Positions 51,421-61,300 of a DNA stretch of 64,000 nt are shown piece by piece. Source of the DNA: Verrucomicrobiaceae bacterium (GTDB lineage: Bacteria > Verrucomicrobiota > Verrucomicrobiia > Verrucomicrobiales > Verrucomicrobiaceae); assembly GCA_015075365.1 (NCBI GenBank), contig JABTUN010000001.1, positions 2,604,001 to 2,668,000 of the forward strand, read 5' to 3'. Made by a program: the position numbers and the translations under genes. Each line of letters opens with the position of its first letter. Positions within the stretch are counted from its first letter, which is position 1. Below the pieces are notes generated by a model. It worked only from the letters and a program-made list of their open reading frames with translations, ran no database searches and was not told the origin of the DNA.

Positions 51421-52446
51421 ATGTGTGCGAGAGCGGTCATGACAGGCATGGTGCTGTGGCTGGCGGCGGCGCTGGCCTGCGCACAGGTGGAACTGGTGCT
51501 GCCGACGGAAAACAGCGCGCTGCTGGAGCAGCGACCGGAGGCCTACTTTCAGTATGTGGACCGCACGTTTGAGGGGGAGAAGTCCACCCCGTGGGAGGGC
51601 GGGCAGTTTGGCTTTGTGCGTGATCCGCGGCGGCTCGGGAGCCGGATCGCCTTCGCGCGTTTTCACGAGGGGCTGGATGTGAGGCCGCTGCGGCGGGACG
51701 CACGGGGCGATCCCCTGGACGAGGTGCGGGTGATCGCGGACGGGCAGGTGGTGCATGTGACCGCGGCGTCGAATCAGAGCAATTACGGGCGCTACATCGT
51801 GGTGCGGCACGATTTCCCGGGCACGGGGCCGCTTTTCTCATTGTACGCGCATCTGCGGGAGGCCAGGACCGCGGCGGGGGAGAAGGTGCGGGCGGGGCAG
51901 GGGATCGGGGTCATGGGCTACACGGGCGCCGGGATCGACCAGCGGCGTGCGCATGTGCATGTGGAGCTGAATCTGCTGCTGAGCAGCCAGTTTGAGGCAT
52001 GGCACGCGGCGCATTTCACGACGCCGAACCATCACGGGTTGTACAACGGGCTGAACCTGATCGGAACGGATCTCCAGGCGCTGTATCTGGCGCGGCAGCG
52101 TGATCCGGCGCTGTCCCTGGTGGCGTTTTTGCGCGGGCAGGACGTGGCGTATCGGGTGCGGGTGCCTGCGACGGCCCGGATGGAGATCGCAGGCCTGTAT
52201 CCGTGGCTGTTGACGGGTGGGACGGCCAAGGGGGCGTCCTGGGAGGTGGGATTCACGCGCTGGGGACAGCCAGTGAGCGTGACCGGCGCGGCCGGGGCCG
52301 TGGCGGAGCCGGTGGTGAGCTGGGTGCGGGACAGCGGCCTGCCGCACTACCTGAACACGCGGGGCATCGTCACCGGGAGCGGGACCAGCGGGAAGCTGAC
52401 GGTGGAGGGGCTGCGTTTTGTGAAACTGGCGTGCGGGCTGCCGTGA
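51421..52446 (+). CDS. Secreted M23 family metallopeptidase
   Basis: The 341-residue protein has a signal peptide (VMTGMVLWLAAALACAQ). The LytM/M23 zinc site is complete: H82 and D86 in FHEGLDV, and H178-V-H180 in RAHVHVELN, with the barrel strand VHVTAASNQSNYGRYIVVRH between them. The domain covers about 60-190. The remainder (200-341) is a beta-rich domain perhaps for wall binding. M23 enzymes cut peptide cross-links in peptidoglycan; some family members lack activity, but the metal ligands here are intact. It is coupled to the preceding lipoprotein, which may control it. Confidence 0.92.
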   Translation: MCARAVMTGMVLWLAAALACAQVELVLPTENSALLEQRPEAYFQYVDRTFEGEKSTPWEGGQFGFVRDPRRLGSRIAFARFHEGLDVRPLRRDARGDPLDEVRVIADGQVVHVTAASNQSNYGRYIVVRHDFPGTGPLFSLYAHLREARTAAGEKVRAGQGIGVMGYTGAGIDQRRAHVHVELNLLLSSQFEAWHAAHFTTPNHHGLYNGLNLIGTDLQALYLARQRDPALSLVAFLRGQDVAYRVRVPATARMEIAGLYPWLLTGGTAKGASWEVGFTRWGQPVSVTGAAGAVAEPVVSWVRDSGLPHYLNTRGIVTGSGTSGKLTVEGLRFVKLACGLP

Positions 52447-52550
52447 CAGGGAAGAAGGGACTTTTTTCGGCGGCTCCAGCGAACATTTGGGAGGGAGGCA
52501 TTGACTAAGACGGCCTGTTCCGGGTATTCTCCACGTTCCAGCCCCCAACC

Positions 52551-55500
52551 ATGCGCCGCCCTTCTTTTTCGTCCCACCTGCCGTCCTCCGCGTGGATCCT
52601 GGTGTTTTCCAGCTTGTGCTTCCTGGTGTGGACACCGGCGCAGGTCCTGGCGCAGGCCCTGGCAGCGCCGACCAATGTGCAGGGCAGCGTGAGCGTGATG
52701 AGCTCGAACCTGACCGGCTACAAGCTGACCTGGACGGACAACGCGACGGCGGAGACGCATTACTCCGTGTGGGTGAGCGTGACTCCCAGCGTGGAGCAGT
52801 TTGAGGTGGCGCAGGTGCCGGCCAACAGCACGCAGGCCTTTGTGACGCTGCCTCCAGACTATGCCAATGGCACGCTGTTCTTTTTTGTGCGCGCGGTGCA
52901 AAACAACACGCTGGGGCCGCAAACGACGGTGAGCGTGCCGCTGCCCTCGTCCCTGACGATGCCGCCCCCCTCCGGCCTGGCGCACAGTTTTCCCGCCACC
53001 AACACGCTGCGCCTGACGTGGACGGACACGTCGAACAGCGAGGCGTATTACGAGATCCACGCGCGGGACACATCGAACGGGGCGAACCCGTTCGTGAACC
53101 TGGTGATTCCGGGTTCCTCGACGAGCATCGGCCAGGTGCCGTGGAACTCGAACACGGTGGACCTGTTCTACTATCTGCATCCAGGGAAGAGCTACGAGGT
53201 GAAGGTGCAGAGCGTGCGTTGGAATGGCGGATTCGGGACCAGTCCCGTGGCGAGCGGCTTTTCCAACACGATCACCGTCAATGTGCCCGGGACGGTGAAC
53301 AACAACCCTCCTGCCGCTCCCACATTTGCGACGGTGGCGGCCAACATCGCCTCCTCGACCAACCTGTTTGGTCTCTACTGGGATGACAATTCGGCGGACG
53401 AGACGGGATTCGAGATCCAGGAGAAGGTCGGCGGGGCGGCGGACAGCACCTATGTCTCCCTGGGCGTCCTGGAAGGCGTCACCGGAGTGAATCAGGGCAT
53501 CGGGCTCAATCTGGGCAACAACTACGCGACAAATGCCGCGCGTGATTTCCGGCTCCGGAGCGTGCGCGGGAACGGGCCCTTCGCGCTTTTTTCGACCTTC
53601 ACCACCAACACGGGGGCGACGATGGCGTCGTTCAACGCGCCCACGGACCTGCGGCTGGCCGCGCCGACGGACAACGGCAAAATCATGCTGTTCTGGTCGG
53701 ACAATGCCACGACGGAGACCGGTTACGAACTGGAATATCGTGTGGGCGGCAGCGGTGACTTCACCTCCCTGGGGCAACTGGCGACGGCGAACTACTCCCG
53801 CTACCAGGCCGGGGGCGGCGTGGGCACCTTCCCGGCCTCGACGCAGGTGGAGTTCCGCCTTCGCGGCTACAAAACGGGTGAAACGACCTCCTACAGCAAT
53901 GTGGCCTCCATCATCATGCCGGACCTCACCGCGCCGACCAATCTGGCACAGGGAGCACCTGGCCCGGAGGGCACGGTGGCGCTGACATGGACGGACGTGA
54001 GTGGCAATGACATGGGATACTCCGTGGAGGCGCGGAAAACGGCGCCCGGGACGCCCGAAGCAGATTTCACGTCGGTGGCCTTCACCACGGCGAGCGCCGC
54101 CTCCTTCACACTCACCACGAGCCATCTGATTCCCGGCTACACCTATGAAATCCGAGTCCGCGCTGCCAGCCAGGCGACCACCACTGCCCCGCTGGTTTAT
54201 TCCCCGCCGTCGAATATCATCACCGTGACGCCTCCGTTCAACGCGCCGTCGAATCTGCGGGTGCAGTCCGGGACGATCACGGAGACCTCCGTGGTGCTGA
54301 ACTGGAACGACAATTCAACGCTGGAGCAGGGCTACTTCATCTACTCACGCCCGGGGGGCAGCAGTGCTGATCCGGTGATCATCGGCGCGGTGGGGGCCGG
54401 AGTGACGACGGGGACGGTGGCGCTGAGCCCCGGTGCGACGACCGAGTTCTTCGTGGCGGCTTTTGTGACGCTGAATCCGTCCGGGGAGGCCACTTCCGCG
54501 CTCTCCAGCGGGCTGTTAGTGACCGCGAGGGACGGCATGACGAGTCCGGTGTATCTGGAGGTGCACCAAAACGAGGCGATGCCTGCCTACACCCTGACCA
54601 CGACCACGGCCTCAGCCGTGAGCACCCGCAGCATCACCGGGCTGCCGGCGGGGTTGAGCTTTGACAGCGTGACGGGCGTGATTTCCGGCACACCCACAGG
54701 AACCGGGGTGACGCAGTGCCCGGTCCTGGTGACGTTTGCCAATGGGTGGACGCATAACAACACGCTGGCCATCCGCATCCTGCTGGCCCCGGTGGCCAAC
54801 GCGTTTCCTGCGCAGCAGGTGGCCATGGGGACGCCCGTGCTGGTGCCTCTGGCCGACAAGTTCACCGATCCGGACGCGTCCTCCGCCGCGCGTGTGAACA
54901 CGAACCTGGCGACGAACGGGGGCAACATGGACATCATCCTCTTCGACTCGGCCACGCCGCTCCATGTGGCCAATTTCATGGGCTATGTGAACCGCGGGGA
55001 CTATGTGAACACGGTGTTTCATCGCAGCATCGCGGGCTTCATTTCCCAGGGCGGTGCTTTCCGCACCGGGACAGGTCTGTCCGCGTTCACCGCCGTGCCC
55101 ACGCAGTCCCCGGTGACGAACGAACCCGGCATCTCCAACATCCGCGGCACCGTGGCGCTGGCAAAGCTCGGCGGCCAGCCCAGCAGCGGCACGAACCAGT
55201 TTTTTGTGAATCTGGCGAACAACGGTCCGAATCTGGACTCCCAGAACGGGGGCTTTACCGCTTTTGGCCGGGTGACCGCGCCAGGCATGGCGGTGGCGGA
55301 CGCGCTCGCGGCGCTGCCGACCGGGGACTACAGCGTGACGGTGGATGGCACGTCCAACTCTTTCGAGGATTTCCCGGTGAACGCGGCGTCCGCCCCGCCC
55401 TCCATGGACAATACGTTGGTGGTGAAGATCAACTCCGTCACGCCGCTGGCGGTTTTGACCTATTCGGTGGCAGGAAACTCCAACCCCTCCGTGGTGACCG

Positions 55501-56036
55501 CGGAAATCGTCAACGGGGAGCTGTCGCTGACGCCGGTGGCACCCGGGACGAGTTCCGTGTTGGTGCGTGCGACCGACCTGGAGGGCCGCTTTGTCGAGAC
55601 ATCCGTCGCGGTGACGGTCAACAACAGCCTGTCAAGCTGGGCACAGGCGGAGAATCTGCCGCCGGGGCAGGATGGTCCTGAGGATGATCCCGACATGGAC
55701 GGCAGGACCAATCTGCTGGAGTACGCCCTGATGACCGCGGGTGCGGTGGCGGACGGGGCGGCGCAGCCGGTGGTGGGCTCCACTTTGGATGGAGCAGACA
55801 TCAAGGCCACGATCACCTTCAAGGTGCGGAAGCTGGCCGGCGTGACCTACACGGTGCGGACTTCAGGCAATCTGACGGGTTGGACGCCGGTCTGGACATC
55901 GGCGGATGGATTTGCCGCGCCGAACGTGGTCTCGGCGATCGACCAGCCGGACCACACCCTGGTGACGGTGAAGGACAACACGCCCCACACGGCCAGCGCG
56001 CCGCGTTTTGTGCAGGTGCGGGTCACGTTGCCGTGA
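52551..56036 (+). CDS. Secreted FnIII-repeat protein with embedded cyclophilin (PPIase) domain
   Basis: The predicted 1161-residue protein has a signal peptide (WILVFSSLCFLVWTPAQVLAQ). Five or six FnIII-type modules (about 45-660) share the motif LTWTDNATAETHY or LNWNDNSTLEQGY. A putative Ig domain follows (about 680-760, ITGLPAGLSFDSVTGVISGT). Residues about 780-930 are a cyclophilin-type peptidyl-prolyl isomerase: MDIILFDSATPLHVANF, FHRSIAGFISQGG, SGTNQFFVNLANN and GGFTAFGRV. These match conserved FHR..F..QGG and QFF cores. The end carries DPDMDGRTNLLEYAL, a calcium-loop motif also found in the 2162-residue protein, and a terminal beta domain (VRVTLP). Cyclophilin in an extracellular repeat protein suggests folding help for surface proteins. 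Confidence 0.92.
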   Translation: MRRPSFSSHLPSSAWILVFSSLCFLVWTPAQVLAQALAAPTNVQGSVSVMSSNLTGYKLTWTDNATAETHYSVWVSVTPSVEQFEVAQVPANSTQAFVTLPPDYANGTLFFFVRAVQNNTLGPQTTVSVPLPSSLTMPPPSGLAHSFPATNTLRLTWTDTSNSEAYYEIHARDTSNGANPFVNLVIPGSSTSIGQVPWNSNTVDLFYYLHPGKSYEVKVQSVRWNGGFGTSPVASGFSNTITVNVPGTVNNNPPAAPTFATVAANIASSTNLFGLYWDDNSADETGFEIQEKVGGAADSTYVSLGVLEGVTGVNQGIGLNLGNNYATNAARDFRLRSVRGNGPFALFSTFTTNTGATMASFNAPTDLRLAAPTDNGKIMLFWSDNATTETGYELEYRVGGSGDFTSLGQLATANYSRYQAGGGVGTFPASTQVEFRLRGYKTGETTSYSNVASIIMPDLTAPTNLAQGAPGPEGTVALTWTDVSGNDMGYSVEARKTAPGTPEADFTSVAFTTASAASFTLTTSHLIPGYTYEIRVRAASQATTTAPLVYSPPSNIITVTPPFNAPSNLRVQSGTITETSVVLNWNDNSTLEQGYFIYSRPGGSSADPVIIGAVGAGVTTGTVALSPGATTEFFVAAFVTLNPSGEATSALSSGLLVTARDGMTSPVYLEVHQNEAMPAYTLTTTTASAVSTRSITGLPAGLSFDSVTGVISGTPTGTGVTQCPVLVTFANGWTHNNTLAIRILLAPVANAFPAQQVAMGTPVLVPLADKFTDPDASSAARVNTNLATNGGNMDIILFDSATPLHVANFMGYVNRGDYVNTVFHRSIAGFISQGGAFRTGTGLSAFTAVPTQSPVTNEPGISNIRGTVALAKLGGQPSSGTNQFFVNLANNGPNLDSQNGGFTAFGRVTAPGMAVADALAALPTGDYSVTVDGTSNSFEDFPVNAASAPPSMDNTLVVKINSVTPLAVLTYSVAGNSNPSVVTAEIVNGELSLTPVAPGTSSVLVRATDLEGRFVETSVAVTVNNSLSSWAQAENLPPGQDGPEDDPDMDGRTNLLEYALMTAGAVADGAAQPVVGSTLDGADIKATITFKVRKLAGVTYTVRTSGNLTGWTPVWTSADGFAAPNVVSAIDQPDHTLVTVKDNTPHTASAPRFVQVRVTLP

Positions 56037-56802
56037 CGCGGACGGATCTCAGCGGGTTGCCACCCTGGAGCACGCGCCACAGCAGCAGGGGCAGGCGAAG
56101 GGCAAAGCCGGCCATCAGCCTCGCATGCATCCAGGTGAGCAGCGCATTGTCCCGGACGTAACGGAACTGGCTCACGCCACCCTCCGCGGCGGAGATGTAA
56201 CGCACCGGGGTGGGGACGTTGAGCACGGGAACACCGCGCCAGCACACCCGGACGGCCACCTCCGTGTCAAAATCGAAGCGGCGGGCGAAGCGGGTGCCGC
56301 GAAAGGCCTCCAGCAGCTCGGGTAACGGATAAAGCCGCATGCCGAAGAGGGAGTCTCCGATGCCCCAGCCCAAGGTCTCGACATGGGTCCACAGATTGGA
56401 GATCTGGCGGCCGCGAACACGCACCAGAGGTGCCTCAGGCCCGAAAACAGGGGTCCCCATCAGCACGGCCGCAGGGTGGGTGCGCGCGAGTTCCATGAAC
56501 TTCGGAATCCAGTCCGCCGGGTGCTGTCCGTCGGCATCCATGGTCAGCGCGTGGGTGAAACCGGCCTGCTGCGCGGCCTGCGCACCGGCGAGGACGGCGG
56601 CTCCTTTGCCCTGATTCACCGGCAGGCTCAGAATCTTGAGGCCGGGATGGTTTTGACGCAGGGAATCGAGGGCGTCCGCGCTGCCATCCGTGCTGCCGTC
56701 CATGATGACCCAGACATCCGGCCACTGCGCCAAAGCCTGGGCCACGGTGGTCTTCAGGAGGCGTCCGGTGTTGTAGCTGGGAATCAGGATGACAGGTCGC
56801 AT
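56023..56802 (-). CDS. Family 2 glycosyltransferase
   Basis: The 259-residue protein starts MRPVILIPSYNTGRLL. The GT-A fold is clear: ILIPSYNTG, VIMDGSTDGSAD, VNQGKGAAVLAGAQ and the metal-binding MDADGQHPADW (DxD). It is short and has no transmembrane tail, resembling dolichyl-phosphate-mannose-synthase-like enzymes. GVPVLNVPTPVRYISA and GGVSQFRYVRDN lie in the acceptor half. Its 3' end overlaps the convergent FnIII gene by 14 bp. It is co-directional with an acyltransferase gene 97 bp away. Confidence 0.9.
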   Translation of the reverse strand: MRPVILIPSYNTGRLLKTTVAQALAQWPDVWVIMDGSTDGSADALDSLRQNHPGLKILSLPVNQGKGAAVLAGAQAAQQAGFTHALTMDADGQHPADWIPKFMELARTHPAAVLMGTPVFGPEAPLVRVRGRQISNLWTHVETLGWGIGDSLFGMRLYPLPELLEAFRGTRFARRFDFDTEVAVRVCWRGVPVLNVPTPVRYISAAEGGVSQFRYVRDNALLTWMHARLMAGFALRLPLLLWRVLQGGNPLRSVRVTAT

Positions 56803-56899
56803 GCACGCGCCACGCCAGCCTTGAAGGACTTCCGCGCGGGAGGCCGGATGGATGCGAGAAAGCCCCCGCCCGCAAGTTGAAATCCTGCCTCCAGCCGGG

Positions 56900-57631
56900 T
56901 CAATCCTGCCTGCGCGCCAAAGCGGCCTTAAACGTGTCCTCCAGCCGCCGGGCAAAGCTGGCGGCGCTCTCGTCCGGCGGGCTGGCGAGGGGATCTCCCA
57001 CGGTGACACGGACGCGCACGGGCTTGTCCGGCAGCCGCCACAGCGGCCAGCCCTTGCTCAGGTAATCGCTGTTGGTCTCGATAAACACCGGCCAGACCGG
57101 CGCGCCGGACTGGGTGGCGATGATGCCAATGCCGCCCAGGAACGCGTTGAGGCTGCCTTCCGCCTTGCGGGTGCGGGTGCCCTCGGGGAAAAAGAGCAGG
57201 CGCTCTCCGGCGCGCAGGGCCTCAATGGACCGCTGGAGCATTTTGTGCGCCGGCTTGTTGGGAATGAACCCGGCGAGGGTGGCGCCCCCGGCCAGGAGGG
57301 GGTTGTGCAGCAGAGAGGCCTTCAGGATGCAGCGCAGGCCATGAATCTGGGAGATGACGATGACGGCGTCCCAAAGCGCGGGGTGATTGGGGGCCACGAT
57401 GAGACCGCCGCGGGCGGAGCGCAGGGCCTCCAGGCCGTGGAATTCACATTTCAGCGCGCCAAACAGTCGCAGGAGGAGCAAAAAGCACCGAAACGCGCCT
57501 TGGAGCATCCACTGGCCGAGCGCGCGAGATTTTTCACCTGGCAGCAGAGGCACCAGCACAAGGCCGGCGAGGATGAAAAGCAGCCCGCCAACGCCCCAGT
57601 AAATCATGCTCGCGACCAGGGCGGCGGTCAT
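56900..57631 (-). CDS. 1-acyl-glycerol-phosphate-type acyltransferase (PlsC family)
   Basis: The protein has about 243 residues with an N-terminal membrane helix (IYWGVGGLLFILAGLVLVPL). The catalytic HX4D is in APNHPALWDAVIV, and the second motif is FFPEGTRTRKAEGSLNAF; PVWPVFIETNSDY fits motif III. It transfers an acyl chain to a glycerol-phosphate or related lipid at the inner membrane. The start is taken at ATG 57631; a GTG at 57658 would add nine residues. It diverges from a dehydratase gene, and together with the glycosyltransferase it looks like a small lipid- or glycolipid-modification set. Confidence 0.92.
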   Translation of the reverse strand: MTAALVASMIYWGVGGLLFILAGLVLVPLLPGEKSRALGQWMLQGAFRCFLLLLRLFGALKCEFHGLEALRSARGGLIVAPNHPALWDAVIVISQIHGLRCILKASLLHNPLLAGGATLAGFIPNKPAHKMLQRSIEALRAGERLLFFPEGTRTRKAEGSLNAFLGGIGIIATQSGAPVWPVFIETNSDYLSKGWPLWRLPDKPVRVRVTVGDPLASPPDESAASFARRLEDTFKAALARRQD

Positions 57632-57721
57632 CTGGATCGCCTGCAGGACTCGTCTCACACCGGTGGTGGCACGCCTCCTTGTTCGTTGCTCGCGCGTGTT
57701 TTCATGATTATGGCCGTGAGT

Positions 57722-58165
57722 ATGGCCCAGCCTGCCGATTTTTTCCAAGCCCTTTCCTCCCTCCCACACGGGGGTGAGTTCCGGTTTATCGACGAGTTGA
57801 CCGCCCTGGAGCCCGGGGTGGCTGGCAGCGGGCGTTGGACCCTCAAGGGTAACGAGGAGTTTCTGCGCGGGCATTTTCCCGGCCAGCCTCTGATGCCCGG
57901 GGTGCTCATGATCGAGGCGCTGGCCCAGTTGGGCGGAATTCTCCTCCAGACCCGCCCGGACATCCCTCCTCTAAAGAATCTCCGCCTCACAGCGGTCCGG
58001 CAGGTAAAGATTCTTGGTAGCATCACCCCCGGCCAGGGGCTGGAGGTTCATGCGCGGCTGGAGGCCGTCATGGGGGCGCTCGGGCAGGTGTCCGGGGAGG
58101 TGAGGACGGCGGATGGAGCGGTGCTGCTAAAGGGAGCGGTGACCCTTTCGGGTGAGGAGGGATGA
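57722..58165 (+). CDS. FabZ-like 3-hydroxyacyl-ACP dehydratase (hotdog fold)
   Basis: The predicted 147-residue protein has the core FabZ signature GHFPGQPLMPGVLMIEALAQ-like run (His and Glu active-site pair), with FRFIDELTALEPG and FLRGHFPG. The start is uncertain among in-frame ATGs at 57704, 57710 and 57722. It dehydrates beta-hydroxyacyl chains on ACP. It is divergent from the acyltransferase at 56900-57631, suggesting a common supply of acyl chains. Whether it serves general fatty acid synthesis or a special lipid is unclear; one possible context is aryl-polyene-like lipid genes, but the other genes of such a set are not in the window. Confidence 0.88.
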   Translation: MAQPADFFQALSSLPHGGEFRFIDELTALEPGVAGSGRWTLKGNEEFLRGHFPGQPLMPGVLMIEALAQLGGILLQTRPDIPPLKNLRLTAVRQVKILGSITPGQGLEVHARLEAVMGALGQVSGEVRTADGAVLLKGAVTLSGEEG

Positions 58166-58227
58166 GTCAGGCGGGTCCCGTCCGAGGGTGGCAGATGCCA
58201 GGCGGGCCGTGCAAAGGCTGCGACAGG

Positions 58228-58280
58228 ATTAATTGCTTCATAGTGAACATTTTTGTGGCAAAAAATTCCAAGTTTCGCTA
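58228..58280 (+). promoter_or_regulatory. AT-rich leader with TTGTGGCAAAAA and TTTCGC blocks
   Basis: TTGTGGCAAAAAA (58253-58265) and GTTTCGCTA (58272-58280) lie in an otherwise GC-rich 154-bp gap, about 40-67 bp before the start of the giant protein gene. The two blocks resemble parts of the motifs at 11996-12062 and 44007-44085, but spacing differs (20 bp between blocks here versus about 40 and 50). A promoter role is inferred only. Confidence 0.3.
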
Positions 58281-58319
58281 GCCTCGAAATTCTCCCCCAA
58301 CCTGCCCCCAGCCAAACTT

Positions 58320-61300
58320 ATGCTGCCGCTATTTCGCGCACACCGACTTCCCGTCGCTCTCATCCTCACTGCCCTGATGGCATTCTGGCAGATCGGCCAG
58401 CCCCTCCAGGCAGCTACGTTCTATTGGGACACAGACACCAACACCACCGGCAACGACATCAATGGAACCGGCCTGGGAGGAACCGGAAACTGGGATCTGG
58501 CTGCTTCCAACTGGTGGGATCTGACATCCCTGGGGGTGTGGCCCAACACGAACGCTGATGTGGCGGTGTTTTCATCCCCATATTCGGGTGGTGTGCCCAC
58601 GCCGTTCACGGTAACTCTCAGCAGCGGCATTGTGGCCAACCAACTGCAGTTTCATCGCAGTGGCTACACCTTGACGGGCGGGGATCTCACACTGGCTGGC
58701 ACGACGCCAACGCTGCATGTCAATTTGGGTGAGTCGGCCACGATTGGCAGCCAGATTGCCGGTTCAGGCGGCCTGAGCATGAATGGTGGAGGCTGGGTCA
58801 GGCTTGGCAATAACAACAATAGTAACACTTTGACCGGCTCCACCACCATCAACCATGGGGCGTTGGTCATCACCGGGCAGGGTGCCCTCCCTGCTGACAG
58901 TTCGGCCATTGTTGTGACACGCATCAATCCTGCCGCCACGTCCACCTCGACACGCGGCTTCGGCGGCGGCTCTCTTGTGCTGGATGGCACGGGCGGTAAT
59001 GTCAGCATCAGCCGGAACCTGTCCCTCTTCGGCCACGGTCCATGGGCGGATCGTGGTGCGGCATTGGTCAGCACGGGCGCGAACACCCTTTCTGGAACGG
59101 TGGAAATGGGCGGACTTACGAACGGTGCGCTCGTCAGCACGCGAGTCATCGCGGCGGACGGCACGCTTAACCTGACTGGAACCCTGAATGTGCAGGGCAC
59201 GGCGGGAACTACCATCAGCCAGTTGGGCGGGGTGAACCAGGCGGGTGCCAGCTTCTACAACCTCACGGGTGTGCTCACTGGCACCGGCACGCTGGAGTCG
59301 AGTGGGGGAGGCACCTTGTTTCTCAATCCTTCCGACGCGTCGGGCTTCTCAGGCGTGATTCGCGTCAGCGGCAGTGCCGCCAGCGGGCAGAGTGTGGTGC
59401 GCATTGATTCGCCGAATGTGTTGGGCACTCGCACCGCCGGGACCACGAGTGCGGTTCTCGACTTGAACGGCGGCGTGCTGGCGGTGCTGATGGACACCCC
59501 GGAGGTCAAAGTCTCGAATGGTTCCAACGCCAATGTCTATTTCCGTGCGGCCAGCACGATTTTTGCCGATCACACGCCGGGCAGTTCGGTCAGGGACCAG
59601 ACCGTGGCCTTTGGCAATCTGTCTTATGAAGACAATATCACGCTAACCTTCAACAGCCGCAACGGCTACGGGATGAGCTTTACCACCGCGCCGGTCAATG
59701 GAGGCAACGAGCAAAGCACCTTCACCAACAACCTCCAAGGTGGTGCTTTGCTTACCTTTGTCGGGAACTTCTGGAGCAATACCGACAACGGGGCCGCCCG
59801 CACCATGACCATCGGTGGCAACGGCAACACGCTGATCAATGGCAATATCATCGCCACCTCCACCACCTTTAATCACAACCTGACGAAGAGCGGCAGCGGC
59901 ACATTGACCATCACAGGAACCGGCTCAACTCTCGACGGCAATGTGAGCGTCACTGGCGGCACGCTGGCCATCAATGACTGGCGGGCGATCACGAACAACA
60001 CCTCGACGGTCAACCTCAACGGAGGGATACTCAGCGTGATCGGCAATAACGTCTCCCAGACGAACCTGACCACGAGCAAGGTGATCAACCTCTCCGGCAC
60101 CACCGGCAGCGCGGCCATCCTGGCGAATCAGACCGGCACCAGCCCGGGATTGATCCTCAATGCGGACTTCACGGCCTCAGGCGCGGGAACCAAGACGCTG
60201 ACGCTCGGTGGCGCGAACACCGCGGCCAACACCATCAACGGGGCCATCGTGCAAAACGGCACCACCAACGTCACCAAAGTTGATGCCGGTCGCTGGGTTC
60301 TCGCGGGGTTGAACACCTACACCGGCACCACCACCATCACCAACGGCACGCTGCAGATCAAGGCCAACGCCGCCGCTTCCACGATCATCGCGGACACCTC
60401 GGGAATCACTTTTGGTGCCGTCAATAACTATGCCGGCGGCACGCTCGAGTTCGTCGGGCAGCCCAGCGTCAACAACGTCGAGACACTCGGCACCATCACC
60501 TATACGGGCGGCGGCGCGGCGACCGTCAAGCTGACCCCCGGCTCCGGTGGCACTGCTTCGCTGGTTTTTCCGAACATTTCCACTGGGGCCACCGGAACCA
60601 TCAATTTTGTCGGCGGAGACTTCACGAACAACACGTTTACCATTTCCCAGATCAACGCGGCGGCGGGCAGTGATGGAATCATCACCCGCAGCATCTACTG
60701 GAACGGTGCTGACTTTGCCTACCGCCAGGGCGGCGTCCTGCGCGCGCCTGTCTATGGCGTGGACGCTGGCACCGTGACTTCAAGCACGACTCTCGCGGCG
60801 GGACACAATCAGATTACCGGCAGTTTCGCGACAAACTCGATTTCGATCAACACCCTGAAAATCAACGGTGGCCACACGCTGACCCTCAATGGAGGCCAGA
60901 CGCTGACCCTGTCCGCTTTCGGCCTGCTGTCCACGGGAGGCAGTGCGATGATCACGGGGGGGACATCGCTCACGGTGGGCGGTTCCAATACCTTGGTGGT
61001 CCGTGTTGACGGGGGCGCAGATTCACTGAGAATCGAAACTCCCCTCACTGGTTTCACCGGCGGCCTGACGAAGAGCGGAGCTGGTACGCTGGTGCTCGCC
61101 GGCACCAACACTCAGACGGGAACCATTCACGTTGCCGAGGGAACTTTGCGCCTCTCGGGCAGCGGCACGCTTGGCGGGGCTGCCGCGCTGACCATTCGGC
61201 AGGAGGGCGTGCTTGAACTCAACGGGATAACCCCGACGAACAACATCAATGCATTCGTCAACAACGGCATCGTACGCAATACCAGCGCCACCACCGATGT

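Noticed and set aside
50182..54125. Long minus-strand frames opposite the lipoprotein, M23 and FnIII genes
   Set aside because: The plus-strand genes have signal peptides and catalytic motifs; the opposite frames do not.
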